This document shows, piece after piece, positions 37,870 through 63,878 of a stretch of 64,000 bases of DNA. Source of the stretch: Cololabis saira (taxonomy: Eukaryota > Chordata > Actinopteri > Beloniformes > Belonidae). The notes under the pieces are model-generated. The model did no database searches and had not been told where the DNA came from. It was given only the letters and a program-made list of their open reading frames with translations. The first letter of the stretch is position 1. Each line of letters opens with the position of its first letter. The position numbers were made by a program, and so were the translations under genes. The stretch spans positions 11,389,670 to 11,453,669 of the forward strand of contig NC_084597.1 of NCBI RefSeq assembly GCF_033807715.1, read 5' to 3'.

Positions 37870-40800
37870 ATCTTGTGGACATAAATCTGTTTAAGGGACA
37901 TGCTTCCCTTAAGGGTTACAAAAAAGTAACTGAATTTTAGCATGAAGATGAGTCAGTGTCAATGTGTGTGTGCTATTTTGTGATCATCTTCAGCTATGTG
38001 GTCAGCACGCTGGAGTTGATGGTGGCAGAAAACTATATCATCGTGTACCTGAGCGGAGCCACGCCCCACACAAGAATGCCCAGCTTCAGCTGGCTGAAGA
38101 AGTGCTATCTGATGATTGACAGAAGGTGCGTCCTGTTGATCTTCCATCTACTACTGCAGACACTAAAAGTACTCACATTTTTTGGCGAGATGGTAGCGCT
38201 GGGGGAAGGAAAGTGAAAATGAGCACAGCGTGCATCTGACACGTGACCCATTGTGTTGTGTTCAGGCTCAAGAAGAATTTGAAGTCCTTCATCATTCTTC
38301 ATCCATCATGGTTAATCAGGACCATCATAGCGATTACCAAGCCGTTCATCAGGTAAAAAATGGATAAGTGCATCACTTCTTTATTTAAAGGGGACCTATT
38401 ATGGCATTTAATACCTATTTTAAACAGGCCTTGAATGTCTTAAAAACAAGCTTTTGATTGTTTTTGCTAAATAAATTAGAAATTCAGCCTCTGAGCCATG
38501 TGTTTATCTTCCCATTCTCTAACCTCATTATCTATGCAGGATTCTGAGTGGGCGGGGCTATGATAATGAGGCACTGTGCTGATTGGCTGCCTGAATGACG
38601 CGATACACCGCTACGAAAAAATGGCGGAAGCTCCGGCCGGCGAAGTTAGTTGTGGGTAGGGATGGGAATCGAGAACCGGTTCTTGTTGAGAACCGGTTCC
38701 CAGTGTTTCAATTCCTTGGAATCGTTTGCCTTTTTCGCAAACGATTCCCTTATCGATTCCAGTGGGCGCGAATGACGTCACCAAGCACGTTGCGCAATGT
38801 GCGCATTCGCGCCCAGCAGGAAAACACGGAGACGAAGCGTCATAAACGCTCGAAAGTTTGGTTACATTTTACCAAAAAGGATGAAAACAAGGCGACAATA
38901 CTTGCAATGTGGACATTTCAACAAAGGGGGGAAACTGTTAGGACTCGGCTGGCTGATGCGCTGGGAGCGCGGAGTCAGCCGGCGTGTGGTAAGGCTGATT
39001 TATAGTTCCGTGTTACACCGACGCAGAACCTACGGCGTAGGGTACGCGGTGACACGCACCGTACGGCGTACCCTACGCCGTAGGCTCTGCGTCGATTTAA
39101 CGCGGAACCAAAATTCATGCTTTAGAAGAGCTGCGCTCCGGCGGACAGCGAAGCTCCTGACACAGCTGCAGCTCGTCAGCTCATCTATGGAGAAGTTAAA
39201 GAGCATCTACCACTAGATGCTCCTTTAATCAAGGCAGGGAAGACTATGACCCAGGCCAGAATAGATGAATGTCACCAGCAGTGACTAAGTTTGTGGTGTT
39301 GAACATGTTACTGGACATTCTTGTGTAATTGCCACAAAATAATTTGTTGTATTTAGTTAATTTCTACAGAAGAATATTTATTGTATTATTATTATTTTAT
39401 ATTAAATACATATTTTATATTAAATACATATTTTATATTACAAATAATTGTTTGGGGACCCCCTGGCACCATGGAGGAGCCCAAGGCTGGGGGCGTCTTA
39501 AGACCTCACTTATATTTTTTTCTTCAAAGATATAAAACAAAGTTGATACTAAAATTGTTTGTTCTCCTTTTTTCCAAATGAGAATCGATAAGAGAATCGA
39601 ATCGTTAAGCAGAATCGAAAATGGAATCGGAATCGGAAAAATCTTATCAATTCCCATCCCTACTTGTGGGTGTGGTTTCACGCATCGGAGGCCAACCTAT
39701 GTAAATCGCATTTTCGTTACGTCATGACGGGAGCAGAATCTTATTGGCTCGTAGATCCACATCACACTGGAGCGCTCATCCGGGCAGCTGTACAGACACT
39801 GCAGAATTTGGTTGCTTTCCTCCTTCTCTGAGTTGGCAGGCTGAGGGGAGACCACTTTATATATGTTAAAGCAAGAGAAAACCTGTTTTTCATAATAGGT
39901 CCCCTTTAACACACCAGAAAAGAGAGACAGAGGGAGAGGACTGTTTGATTACTGTGAGAGCTAAAAAAAAATACCGTATTTTCTGGACTATAAGCCGCAC
40001 CTGTATATAAGCTGCATCCACTCTATTTTTAAAAAAACAATAAAAAAAAGATATACAAGCCGCACCTGTATATAAGCCGCATCCGCTCTATTTAAAAAAA
40101 AAAAGATATGCAAGCCGCAGATATTTATGTTGTTAGATTAGATATTTACTACATGTACAGAAGGATTTTGAACTGTAAATGATGTACATGTTTGTACCTA
40201 AATAGATCCTTTCCTAACAGTGTCTTTTAACACGGCAGCAATTTTGCTGATTAAAACGGGACAGAACCAAGAGAAAATAACCTGTATTTATTTATCTATT
40301 TATCTGTTTGAAATCTGCTTCTACTTCTATCTGCTAAAGAAGAAGTAGCGTATTCTTCTTTGCATTTATTTCTTAGTTTTCATTCTAATTCCGGTTAGCA
40401 CTCCCCCTAGCGGTGGAAGAAAAATCCACAGAATAGCCGCACCTTTGTATAAGCCGCATGGTTCAAAACCTATGAAAAAAGTAGCGGCTTATAGTCCAGA
40501 AAATACAGTAATCGTAATTTCCCAACCAGTACCTCTCATATCTGTGATTTTTCATTTTAAGTGAATACTGATTGAATAAAAATTATCACAAAATCCACTC
40601 ATGCAAGCACCGACATCTACATATGTATGTTGGGCATTTCACCTTTGTAAATGCTTTTTTTTTCTTCTCCTCTCCAGTACCAAGTTTAGCAGTAAGATCA
40701 AATATGTGAAGAGTTTGGACTGTCTGGAGCAACTCATCCCAATGGATTTTGTTAAGATCCCAGATTGCATCATTGAGTGAGTCCCTGAACTCGACACCAG

Positions 40801-40903
40801 CCTCACCTCTTCCAGGCTCGTCTTAATTACTTAATCCTTGCCGTTTTGAACTCTCACCTCCAGAGTCGACCAGGAGCTGACAGCAGCAGCGGAGACCCCA
40901 TAG
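25297..40903 (+). CDS. prune2: PRUNE2/BNIP2-family BCH-domain protein
   Basis: Eight phase-compatible exons encode about 296 residues if translation starts at the ATG at 25315. The N-terminal part is acidic ([28 protein letters not shown]). The rest is a BCH domain running from [14 protein letters not shown] through KIPDCIIE. In this family the BCH domain is a CRAL-TRIO-like fold that binds Rho-family GTPases and their regulators. [14 protein letters not shown] and FSSKIKYV resemble PRUNE2, while the end VDQEL resembles BNIP2. The DHH phosphoesterase and the large middle exon of full-length PRUNE2 are not present between 15.9 and 25.3 kb, so this is a short form or a shortened paralogue. Codons ATC CTC CTG GGG ATA GAT before the ATG are open, so a longer isoform is possible. 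Exons: 25297-25363, 25445-25645, 27354-27527, 30567-30675, 37994-38125, 38266-38352, 40678-40776 and 40864-40903. Confidence 0.85.
25445..25645 (+). CDS. prune2: prune2-like exon B (donor altered by transposon)
   Basis: This exon is 201 nt and encodes the acidic, Ser-rich region with [15 protein letters not shown] and [10 protein letters not shown], a pattern shared by BNIP2, ATCAY and PRUNE2. The donor is GAAG|GTACGG. Its G is the last base of a 6-bp target duplication, and TACGG is the terminus of the element at 25647-26369. Confidence 0.87.
25647..26369. mobile_element. Palindromic TACGGTGGCC element with 6-bp TSD, at a splice donor
   Basis: TSD ggaagg at 25641-25646 and 26370-26375. Ends are TACGGTGGCC and GGCCATCATA (degenerate inverse). 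Arms contain tgcaaataaaagaaacgc-type repeats in opposite orientation. It begins one base after the last base of exon B. Confidence 0.87.
26530..27230. mobile_element. Tol2-like hAT MITE (CAGAGGTGTCAA), copy 1
   Basis: TSD cttttagg at 26522-26529 and 27231-27238. Terminal CAGAGGTGTCAAGTAACG and the interior tacttttactccttac motifs resemble Tol2 ends. Copies 2 and 3 are at 37062 and 46618. Confidence 0.87.
27354..27527 (+). CDS. prune2: prune2-like exon C, start of BCH domain
   Basis: This exon is 174 nt after ttattatcag and before gtaaca. It encodes [19 protein letters not shown] and [11 protein letters not shown], the conserved opening of BCH domains. Confidence 0.92.
27528..27974. other. 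Intron sequence, nothing recognised
   Basis: Unique sequence between exon C and the next hAT copy. No coding or repeat signal. Confidence 0.4.
27983..28640. mobile_element. hAT-type element (CAGGGGTCGGCAACCC family), copy 4, inverted
   Basis: TSD atctagag at 27975-27982 and 28641-28648. Orientation is opposite to copies 1-3. Confidence 0.88.
28649..29460. other. Intron sequence, nothing recognised
   Basis: Unique sequence of moderate complexity with no exon found. Confidence 0.4.
29467..29879. mobile_element. Palindromic TATGGGCTC element with 6-bp TSD
   Basis: TSD cttgtc at 29461-29466 and 29880-29885, with ends TATGGGCTCAAATT and its inverse. Arms hold repeats of acaagtacaaatattttttg. 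Confidence 0.83.
29886..30566. other. Intron sequence before exon D
   Basis: Unique sequence. No repeat borders or coding signal. Confidence 0.4.
30567..30675 (+). CDS. prune2: prune2-like exon D
   Basis: This exon is 109 nt and encodes [19 protein letters not shown] followed by [17 protein letters not shown]. Against the remembered PRUNE2 pattern it is one residue shorter near YYDG and about three residues longer after PDS, where an 8-mer is duplicated (30624-30631 and 30634-30641). The frame is kept. Confidence 0.88.
31235..32083. mobile_element. hAT-type element (CAGGGGCGTCAAA ends)
   Basis: TSD gtctagat at 31227-31234 and 32084-32091. Ends are CAGGGGCGTCAAA and TTTGACACCCCTG, with cggcccgc motifs just inside both ends. 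The interior is AT-rich and non-coding. Confidence 0.88.
32681..33646. mobile_element. hAT-type element (GGTTGCCACC ends) with 41-bp tandem array, copy 1
   Basis: TSD gacaccag at 32673-32680 and 33647-33654. The array of about 11 units of 41 bp spans about 32930-33380. The same element is at 51273-52121. Confidence 0.88.
32930..33380. repeat. 41-bp tandem repeat array
   Basis: About 11 direct units beginning gtgtaaaagttaatttattt, with scattered point differences and no spacers. Confidence 0.93.
33932..35597 (+). repeat. GGGCCCGAGCAC-family dispersed repeat, long copy
   Basis: It begins ttagggcccgagcacc, has a (CTTT)n tract near 33988, and ends gctgcttgcagctttaat. Internal blocks such as cagcccgaaccgtaacgtg and cccgccccttcttctgattg recur two to five times, suggesting internal duplication. 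Confidence 0.65.
35718..37053. other. Intron sequence, nothing recognised
   Basis: Unique sequence with one T-run (about 36378-36402). No exon found. Confidence 0.4.
37062..37668. mobile_element. Tol2-like hAT MITE, copy 2
   Basis: TSD gtatattg at 37054-37061 and 37669-37676. Inverted relative to copy 1. Confidence 0.87.
37785..37869. repeat. (TA)n then (GT)n microsatellite
   Basis: About 72 bp of TA running into a short GT tract, 125 bp upstream of exon E. Confidence 0.95.
37994..38125 (+). CDS. prune2: prune2-like exon E
   Basis: This exon is 132 nt after catcttcag and before gtgcgt. It encodes [24 protein letters not shown] and [12 protein letters not shown], the central BCH segment. 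Confidence 0.94.
38266..38352 (+). CDS. prune2: prune2-like exon F
   Basis: This exon is 87 nt and encodes [19 protein letters not shown] and [15 protein letters not shown]-flanked transposon begins 36 bp past its donor. Confidence 0.94.
38657..39662. mobile_element. hAT-type element (TAGGGATGGGAATCG), nested
   Basis: Flanks gttgtggg (38649-38656) and cttgtggg (39663-39670) match at seven of eight bases. Ends are TAGGGATGGGAATCG and CAATTCCCATCCCTA. It carries a Harbinger-like hairpin at 38992-39120. Confidence 0.8.
38992..39120. mobile_element. PIF/Harbinger-like palindromic MITE, nested
   Basis: Ends related to AGGCTGATTTATAG, and a hairpin core with ggcgtagggtacgcgg and its inverse. The right end is degenerate. 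Confidence 0.75.
39974..40508. mobile_element. Tc1/mariner-like element (CCGTATTTTCTGGAC)
   Basis: TA at 39972-39973 and 40509-40510. Inverted ends CCGTATTTTC and GAAAATACAG, with tataagccgcacc repeats inside both ends. A partial copy follows the N gap at 59001-59189. Confidence 0.75.
40678..40776 (+). CDS. prune2: prune2-like exon G
   Basis: This exon is 99 nt after ctctccag and encodes [19 protein letters not shown], then [13 protein letters not shown]. It ends GA|GTGAGT. Unspliced, the frame would reach TGA at once, but the strong donor and family-like downstream codons favour splicing. Confidence 0.92.
40864..40903 (+). CDS. prune2: prune2-like exon H, probable C-terminus
   Basis: Following cacctccag, it encodes [13 protein letters not shown] then TAG at 40901-40903, resembling the BNIP2 tail VDQEL. 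The TAG overlaps a possible donor (TA|GTAAGC). If that is used, the exon at 42529-42569 adds Tyr-Ser and a stop. AATAAA at 41106-41111 could serve the shorter form. Confidence 0.65.
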
Positions 40904-41282
40904 TAAGCATCAACTCTCTATTCTCTCATTACCTCGTCTGGGGAGGCACCGGCTCCTGCCTCGGTCTTATCAGATTGCTCACTTTTAGATCAGACCTTGG
41001 ATGTGGACCAAATGGACTTTGGCTATTATTCCAATCACAGTGGCGAGACGGGGCAAAAAAAAAAGGCTAAATACATTGCTTTCATCTCATTTATCATTAT
41101 TTTAAAATAAATGAGGCTGTCCTTATTGGATAGTGATCTATGACACTGGTAATAAATGTAGAGGAGATCTGTAGACACACCAATCACTGGCTGGAAAATT
41201 GTGCTTTGACTCATACATCGCATTTGTGCCTCCGAACTCACCGCATGGAAGCGTAATAATAAATCCTCCTAACAACCTCTCC

Positions 41283-42481
41283 TAGGGCTGGGCCATATAT
41301 CGAGATTTTAATATATATCGATATGTTTTCAAACGCGATATGGTACGAGACAATATTGTTTATATCGATTATTAAAAAAATAAAAAATAAAAAAATTATG
41401 ATTTTGATATAGCTTATTTTGTGACAAATTGACTTGAATGTTTTATTTGAGATTTGCACAAATGTTTTGTTATTTGCACAACTGTCAACCTCAGTGGAAA
41501 AGTCTGCCTGTTACTGTCTACATTGTATTAATTGCACAGTGTATTTTAATTTAAAGGAGCTGTATGTAAGAGCAATAATAAAACGAATCATAAAATGACC
41601 CCGATATGTCAACAGACATTTAAAAATCATGTTCATTTCAAATACTTATGTCACTGACAACAGCACTCAAGCCAGGATATTCCAGTTTAAAAAGAGGAGT
41701 TGCAGCCCTCAACTGATGTTTATGTTGTCATTTTTTGTTTTGGCCTGAAGCTCCACCCTCCACCTATCTCCCAATCACCAAGTCAGTATTGTTTGTGAAG
41801 CTCCACCCTCCACCTATCTTCCAATCACCAAGTCAGTATTGTTTCTGAAGCTCCACCCTCCACCTATCTTCCAATCACCAAGTCAGTATTGTTTCTGAAG
41901 CTCCACCCTCCACCTATCTCCCAATCACCAAGTCAGTATTGTTTCGGCATCCGGGTTGCCAGCTCGGCTCTAATTATCGCAGCCATGGCAGCCTACGTTC
42001 CTGCTGCATTCTGCAGCCTACCTGGCAACCTCTGGTCGGGGGGAGGAGGGGGAGGGTACACACCGCTCAACAATATTTTGAAAGTGACTGCAGTACCAGT
42101 TTTGGCCATTTCTTACAGACGGCTCCTTTAATTGTTATGCAGGAAAGGGATATTTGTTTTATTTTATTCAAGAAGCATTTTTATTCTATATATACAAGCA
42201 GTTTATTTTTATTTCATTTGTTTTATACATTTTGATATTGTGCAGACCTCTGTTAATAAAGGTACCTGTGTGACATTATTTGGCACTAGGCTTTGTATTA
42301 AAACTCACTGTTTTTTTAAGGGTTTGCCTCAGAAAAAAATGAAGCTAACAGAGATGCTATGCTATAATGCTTTGGGGGAAACCCCAATTATGGCACAGAA
42401 AAAATATCGATATATATCGAGTATCGCCATTCAGCTAGAAATTATCGAGATATGACTTTTGGTCCATATCGCCCAGCCCTA
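41283..42481. mobile_element. hAT-type element (TAGGGCTGGGCSATAT family), copy 2, with nested TTAA element
   Basis: TSD acctctcc at 41275-41282 and 42482-42489. Interrupted at 41555-42127. Confidence 0.88.
41555..42127. mobile_element. TTAA-target element (AGGAGC ends)
   Basis: TTAA at 41551-41554 and 42128-42131, with ends AGGAGC(T)GTATGTAAGA and TCTTACAGACGGCTCCT. It contains about four tandem 50-bp units with ctccaccctccacctatct (41748-41945). The empty site is visible in the sister element at 17524-17527. Confidence 0.82.
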
Positions 42482-42528
42482 ACCTCTCCATTTGTTTCTT
42501 CCCTTCAAAAACGAAAAGTCTTCTGCAG

Positions 42529-42569
42529 CAGTTGACCAACCCAATGGGTGCAAGCACCCCAAAGAACCC
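42529..42569 (+). other. Candidate alternative 3' exon of the prune2-like gene
   Basis: The sequence tcttctgcag precedes 42529 and gtaagt follows 42569, giving a 41-nt exon with good splice sites. A second acceptor (ttgcaacag) precedes 42675, and AATAAA lies at 43235-43240. Joined to exon H, the frame stops after two codons, so these would be mainly 3' UTR exons. Confidence 0.35.
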
Positions 42570-43257
42570 GTAAGTCATCAAAGGTGTTCAAAGTTCACAC
42601 ATGCAGTCTTTCACCTGTACATAAATGCACCAGTCCTTAACGTCTTCCCTCTGTGCTTTTCATCCTTGCAACAGAGAAGATGACGCGGGTTCCAGTGGCT
42701 TGTAAACCCAAACATGGATGGATGGGACCCCCTTCTCCACTTTCAAGAGTCACTATTGTAACTAATGCTGGAGCTACAGAGTTGACCTCTGCTGTGTGTG
42801 TCTGTGTGTCTGTGTGTGTGTCTGTGTGTGTGTGTGCGTGTGTGTGTGTTTGTGTCAGACACAAGGGTTTAATAAGAACACGACTTTCAGTAGCACATGT
42901 TAACAGTCAGGTCCGTGTAATTGCTGCCGCAGCGTCCGGCGCGTTGCAACCCTCGCAGTCCTGATAACTGTAGCAGTCAGAAGTGATTGTTACCAGCGTC
43001 AGCAGAGTAACATCACTGTTCACTTCAGAGTAGAAGATGCAATTACTCACCAGACGGCGCACCGCACAAAACCTGCCGTAGAGACGATAGTGAAGACGTG
43101 TGCATGAAAAGCTGCGGAGCAATAGTATCACCTCACCTGATATTTCTGATAGTCAACTTGCGTTCCAGCTGTTTTGTACAAAAGATATGACTCATGTTTC
43201 CATGAAAATACTCTATGTTGTTCTAAAACTGTAAAATAAACTATGAAATATTCAATT

Positions 43258-43260
<3 letters not shown>
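42570..43260. other. Possible 3' UTR of the prune2-like gene
   Basis: Unique sequence with an acceptor before 42675, a TG-rich tract at 42794-42848 and AATAAA at 43235-43240. No coding exon recognised. Confidence 0.35.

Positions 43261-43301
<41 letters not shown>
43261..43301. repeat. (GT)n microsatellite
   Basis: About 41 bp of GT just left of a TTAA-flanked element. Confidence 0.95.
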
Positions 43302-43302
<1 letters not shown>

Positions 43303-43310
43303 AAACTTAA

Positions 43311-44924
43311 AGGGGACCTATTATGGCATCTAATACCTATTTTAAACAGGCCTTGAATATCTTAAAAACAAGCTTTTGATTGTTTTTGCTAAATAAATTA
43401 GAAATTCTGCCTCTGAGCCATGTCTTTATCTTCCCATTCTCTAACCTCATTATCTATGCAGGATTCTGAGTGGGCGGGGCTATGATAATGAGGCTCTGTG
43501 CTGATTGGCTGCCTGAATGACGTGATACACCGCTACGAAAAAATGGCGGAAGCTCCGGCCGGCGGATTTAGTTGTGGCCGTGGTTTCACACATCGGAGGC
43601 CAACCGATGCAAATTGCATTTTGTTTATGTAACGAAAGGGAGCAGAATCTGAACGGCTCGTAGAAGCCACATCACACTGGACGGCTCATCCGGGCGGCTG
43701 TATATGGAGCCAAATCAAGGCCAAAAGTTTTGCTAATTTGAAAATAAAATTTGAACCTGAAAATTATTTTTTACAGTTTCAATTTTATTTTTTTCAGTAT
43801 CAGATCTTTTTTTCAGTTTCAAATCTTTTTATTTCAGTTTCAAATCTTTTTTTCAGTTTCAAATCTTTTTATTTCAGTTTCACGTCTTTTTTTTTCAGTT
43901 TCACATCTTTTTTTGTTCAGTTTCACATCTTTTTTTTTCAGTTTCAATTTTTTTTTTCAGGTTCAGACTTTTGGCCCCGATCTGGCGTGGGGGGCGTGGC
44001 ATCAACTGAGAGGGGCGTGGCATCATGAGTGACAGCATAACAGAGAAGGCGGGGGACGTTCCTCAGTCATGTTTCCTTCAGGAAACGTAGGTTGCAGAAG
44101 TTATCAGTAGAAGTATGATTCAACACTGTATATACACTATATTCACGTGATTGGCAGTGGAAAAACGGATACTAGTGACACATTTCTGTTTAAAAAGCTG
44201 TTACTTGGCACCAATCGCAGTATAAAAGCAATAAACTATGCCAGACTGTACAGTTCAACAGCCACACTTTAAAGTTTGACATTTCCCACTTCCACATACT
44301 ACCAAGTACGGTCTAAAACAGCTTTTTAAACAGAAATGTGTCACTAATATCAGTTTTTTCCACTGCCAATCGCGTGAATATGGTGTATAGTGTTGAATCA
44401 TACTTCTACTGATAACTTCTACTGATAACTTCTGCAACCTACGATTCCTGAAGGCAACATGACTGAGGAACGTCCCCCGCCTTCTCTGTTCTGCTGTCAC
44501 TCATGATGCCACGCCCCTCTCAGTTGATGCCACGCCCCCCACGCCAGATCGGGGCCAAAAGTCTGAACCTGAAAAAAAAATTTGAAACTGAAAAAAAAAA
44601 GAACTGAAACTGGAAAAAAAAGATGTGAAACTGAAAAAAAAAGATTTGAAACTGAAAAAAAGATTTGAAACTGAAATAAAAAGATTTGAAACTGAAAAAA
44701 AGATCTGATACTGAAAAAAATAAAATTGAAACTGTAAAAAAGAATTTTCAGGTTCAAATTTTATTTTCAAATTAGCAAAACTTTTGGCCTTGATTTGGCT
44801 CCATAGCTGTACAGACACTGCAGAATTTGGTTGCTTTCCTCCTTCTCTGAGTTGGCAGGCTGAGGGGAGACCACTTTATATATGTTAAAGCAAGAAAAAA
44901 CCTGTTTTTCATAATAGGTCCCCT
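43311..44924. mobile_element. TTAA-target element (AGGGGACCTATTATG), copy 2, with nested palindrome
   Basis: TTAA at 43307-43310 and 44925-44928. Same family as 38389-39905. Interrupted by the TATGGAGCC element at 43703-44805. Confidence 0.86.
43703..44805. mobile_element. Palindromic TATGGAGCC element with 6-bp TSD, copy 2, nested
   Basis: TSD gctgta at 43697-43702 and 44806-44811. The empty site gctgta is seen in the sister host element at 39787-39792, confirming the borders and the 6-bp duplication. Confidence 0.87.
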
Positions 44925-45008
44925 TTAAATGCAAAACAGTTTCTGTCAGATCAGGGAAAGAAAAACTCAGATAAATATAATGATGGGTTCACAACCAAAC
45001 ACATCTTA

Positions 45009-45011
<3 letters not shown>

Positions 45012-45079
<68 letters not shown>
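45012..45079. repeat. (GT)n microsatellite
   Basis: About 68 bp of uninterrupted GT. Confidence 0.95.
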
Positions 45080-45081
<2 letters not shown>

Positions 45082-46609
45082 ACATTCATGTGTATGTTAA
45101 TACAACAGTGCATGTCCCCTCATTAGATAACTGGTGATCCTCTAAGAATAAAAACTGCCGATGTGCAAAGAAACGAAGGATTACGATCCATTAAGTCAAT
45201 AAAAACGAATCTAAACTTGGCTGGTGTTTTTCAGTCTTGTCAGTATTTAGTCACAATTTTAATGTTTTGCTGCCAAATAATGACTCATCAGTTTATGTCT
45301 TGTGAAGTCACAATTTGCAGCACAATATCTTTTATGTACATTTTTTTCTTTATTATTTTAAACATTTTCCCATTAAAATTCAATCTGTAACGTGAAAATA
45401 TGCAGAAGATCAAAGGTTTGGTTTAAATACTAGTTCAACATCACAACAAAAAAGAGTTGATTCAAAGAAAACCTGGCAAATTCCCATGATAATGTTTTAT
45501 ACTTGGGATGTCGTAGACAAGTTCTACCAAAAAAACCTAAATATGTATTTTTTTTTTTTTTTTTTTAAATCTTAAAGGGGATATTATGTTAAATTCGATT
45601 CACAGACTCAACAGGAGTAACTTATTTATTCACGTTGGTATAGCTGCAGCCTCAACCCTGCTCCCTTTTCGATTGGTCAGGCATCAAACTACCACTACAA
45701 CTTTTGAGTCTGCTGTTTTTAATCGAGAAATAATGAGCGAAAAAGTTGCCTATTGAACATGTTCACTGATTTACTTTGACTTCTCTTTGCCTCATCATAT
45801 CGGATCTGGACAGACGAACACGTTCTCTTATCTTCAATAAACAAAATATTTTCCTGTGAAAGGAGCCCAGCATCCCTTCTAGCGGAATTTAAGCATACGT
45901 TTACAGGTTTTGAGTTTTAATTGATTAAAGTTTTGAATAACTTAACTTCTGAGATTTATTAAGTATTTTTTTTTTATTTAATTCACTGGGAAACCAATAA
46001 CGATAATTTTTAGGTTTTCATCCCTTTTATTATATATAAGATGTGCAATATCTGCCAATCTGCCAGTCTACCTCACAACACTCCACCTGCTTTTTTTTGT
46101 TTCTTCTTTCAACCAACTGTATATACTGTTCATATTTCTGTGATTATACATATTTTATATATATTTTTTGTATTTTTTATATATTTTTATTTCTGACTTT
46201 TTAGTCTTTTTACCCCTCCCCTGCATGTGTGTGCTAAGTGTACTGCTGCCAACAAAAATAAGTTTCCCCACTGAGGGAGAAAATAAAGGATATCTTATCT
46301 TATTAGAAGCAAATCAAGAATTTGGTAAAAATTTGATTGAAATGACACTGACATTTTCCAGATTCATCAGCTCGTAATCAGCACCAACCATCTGCAGAAT
46401 CTAAAAGCAACGCCGTGTGCCTATTCACCAGCCTAATTCGTGACATATCTGATAGCTTAAGACCTAAATCAGGGGCTGTTTATACACGTGTTTCTGTTAA
46501 CGGGAAGGAAAATGCACCAAAATTACAATTACATGTTAAATACCTGCAGTGAGCTAAAAAACATTAATCTGTTGCCAAATGACGGTTTAGTATCTCCATG
46601 GACTGAGGT
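45080..46609. other. Intergenic sequence between the convergent prune2-like and pcsk5-like genes
   Basis: Mostly unique AT-rich DNA. A stretch ending aaaggatatcttatcttat (near 46305) resembles a LINE 3' tail, but this is weak. No gene seen. Confidence 0.4.
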
Positions 46610-46617
46610 ATGCTCAG

Positions 46618-47328
46618 CAGAGGTGTCAAAAGTATTCACATTCATTACCCAGGTAGAAGTATAGATACTAGAGTTTAAAAATACTCCTGTAGAAGTTGAA
46701 GTATCAACTCAAGTTTTTTACTCAAGTAAAAGTATAAAAGTACTGGTTTCAAAACTACTTAAAGTATAAAAGTAAAAGTAATGTAAGGGGAAAAAAGCAA
46801 TTAAGGACAAAAGCCATTGAAAATGAATGCATCTTAGTATAATGCAAATATATTAAAGAAGCATATATGTGTACTATTGAGCATTAACATGTGTTTCAGA
46901 GAGCAGAAGATATGATGACTAGTTGCCTATAAGTATTGTAATGGTGCAAAAAGTCAAACTTCAGAGGCATGTTATCATTTATCCTAACCTTTATTGGAAT
47001 GTACATCCAAGTTTAGTTGCAGGAATCTGAGGGAACGGATGTAAGAACAAAACTGGACAAGAACATCTGAAACAACCACAACCAAATTCACTCTATCCGG
47101 ATGGAGCAATTTAACTGGATAGTTTTTTTTTAAAGGCCGAAATGAAATAGAGTAACGAGGCTGTTTTTAAAATGTAAGGAGTAAAAAGTACAGATAATTG
47201 CGTGAAAATGTAAGGAGTAAAAGTAAAAAGTCGTCTGAAAAATAATTACTCCAGTGAAGTATAGATAACCAAAATTTCTACTTAAGTAAGGTAACGAAGT
47301 ATTTGTACTTCGTTACTTGACACCTCTG
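46618..47328. mobile_element. Tol2-like hAT MITE, copy 3
   Basis: TSD atgctcag at 46610-46617 and 47329-47336. Same orientation as copy 2, and it ends about 290 bp beyond the pcsk5-like stop codon. Confidence 0.87.
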
Positions 47329-47618
47329 ATGCTCAGTGCATGGAGAACTCCATGCTCACATTACATATGTCAACATTATTATGTTATTTAATCATGTATT
47401 ATTTTAAAAATGGGGGTGGGCATAGCATGTTCCCTTTAAGTGTGCTAAATTTCCACAGCACATCTGTTTTTGTGACTGGACCTCGTAAAATGCAACTCAT
47501 AACTTCTCACGTCTCATTTAGTTGAGCTTATTCAGTGAAGAATAAATAGGTCCGTGCCTCAGGGCGGGAGGAGATAAACATAAGAGGGAGAGACACAACA
47601 GAAGAGCGGATCTGTGCT

Positions 47619-63745
<16,127 letters not shown>

Positions 63746-63878
63746 CTGTGAAGGTGCAGAGGATGCATAAACGAACTAAAGCAACAGGCTGCACAATGAA
63801 TACAAAAGGCTTTTCCTTCATATAACTTGTAAAGCACGTAGCATAACAACTTAACAGGTTATCTGTTCCATATAAAGC

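Larger units (their letters stand above)
38389..39905. mobile_element. TTAA-target element (AGGGGACCTATTATG), copy 1, with nested insertions
   Basis: TTAA at 38385-38388 and 39906-39909, with ends AGGGGACCTATTATG and ATAATAGGTCCCCT. It is interrupted by a hAT element at 38657-39662. Confidence 0.85.

Noticed and set aside
40771..40780. Stop codon (GAG TGA) directly after exon G as the true end of the prune2-like protein
   Set aside because: The TGA lies inside a consensus donor (GA|GTGAGT), and exon H continues in phase with a family-like tail, so splicing is more likely.
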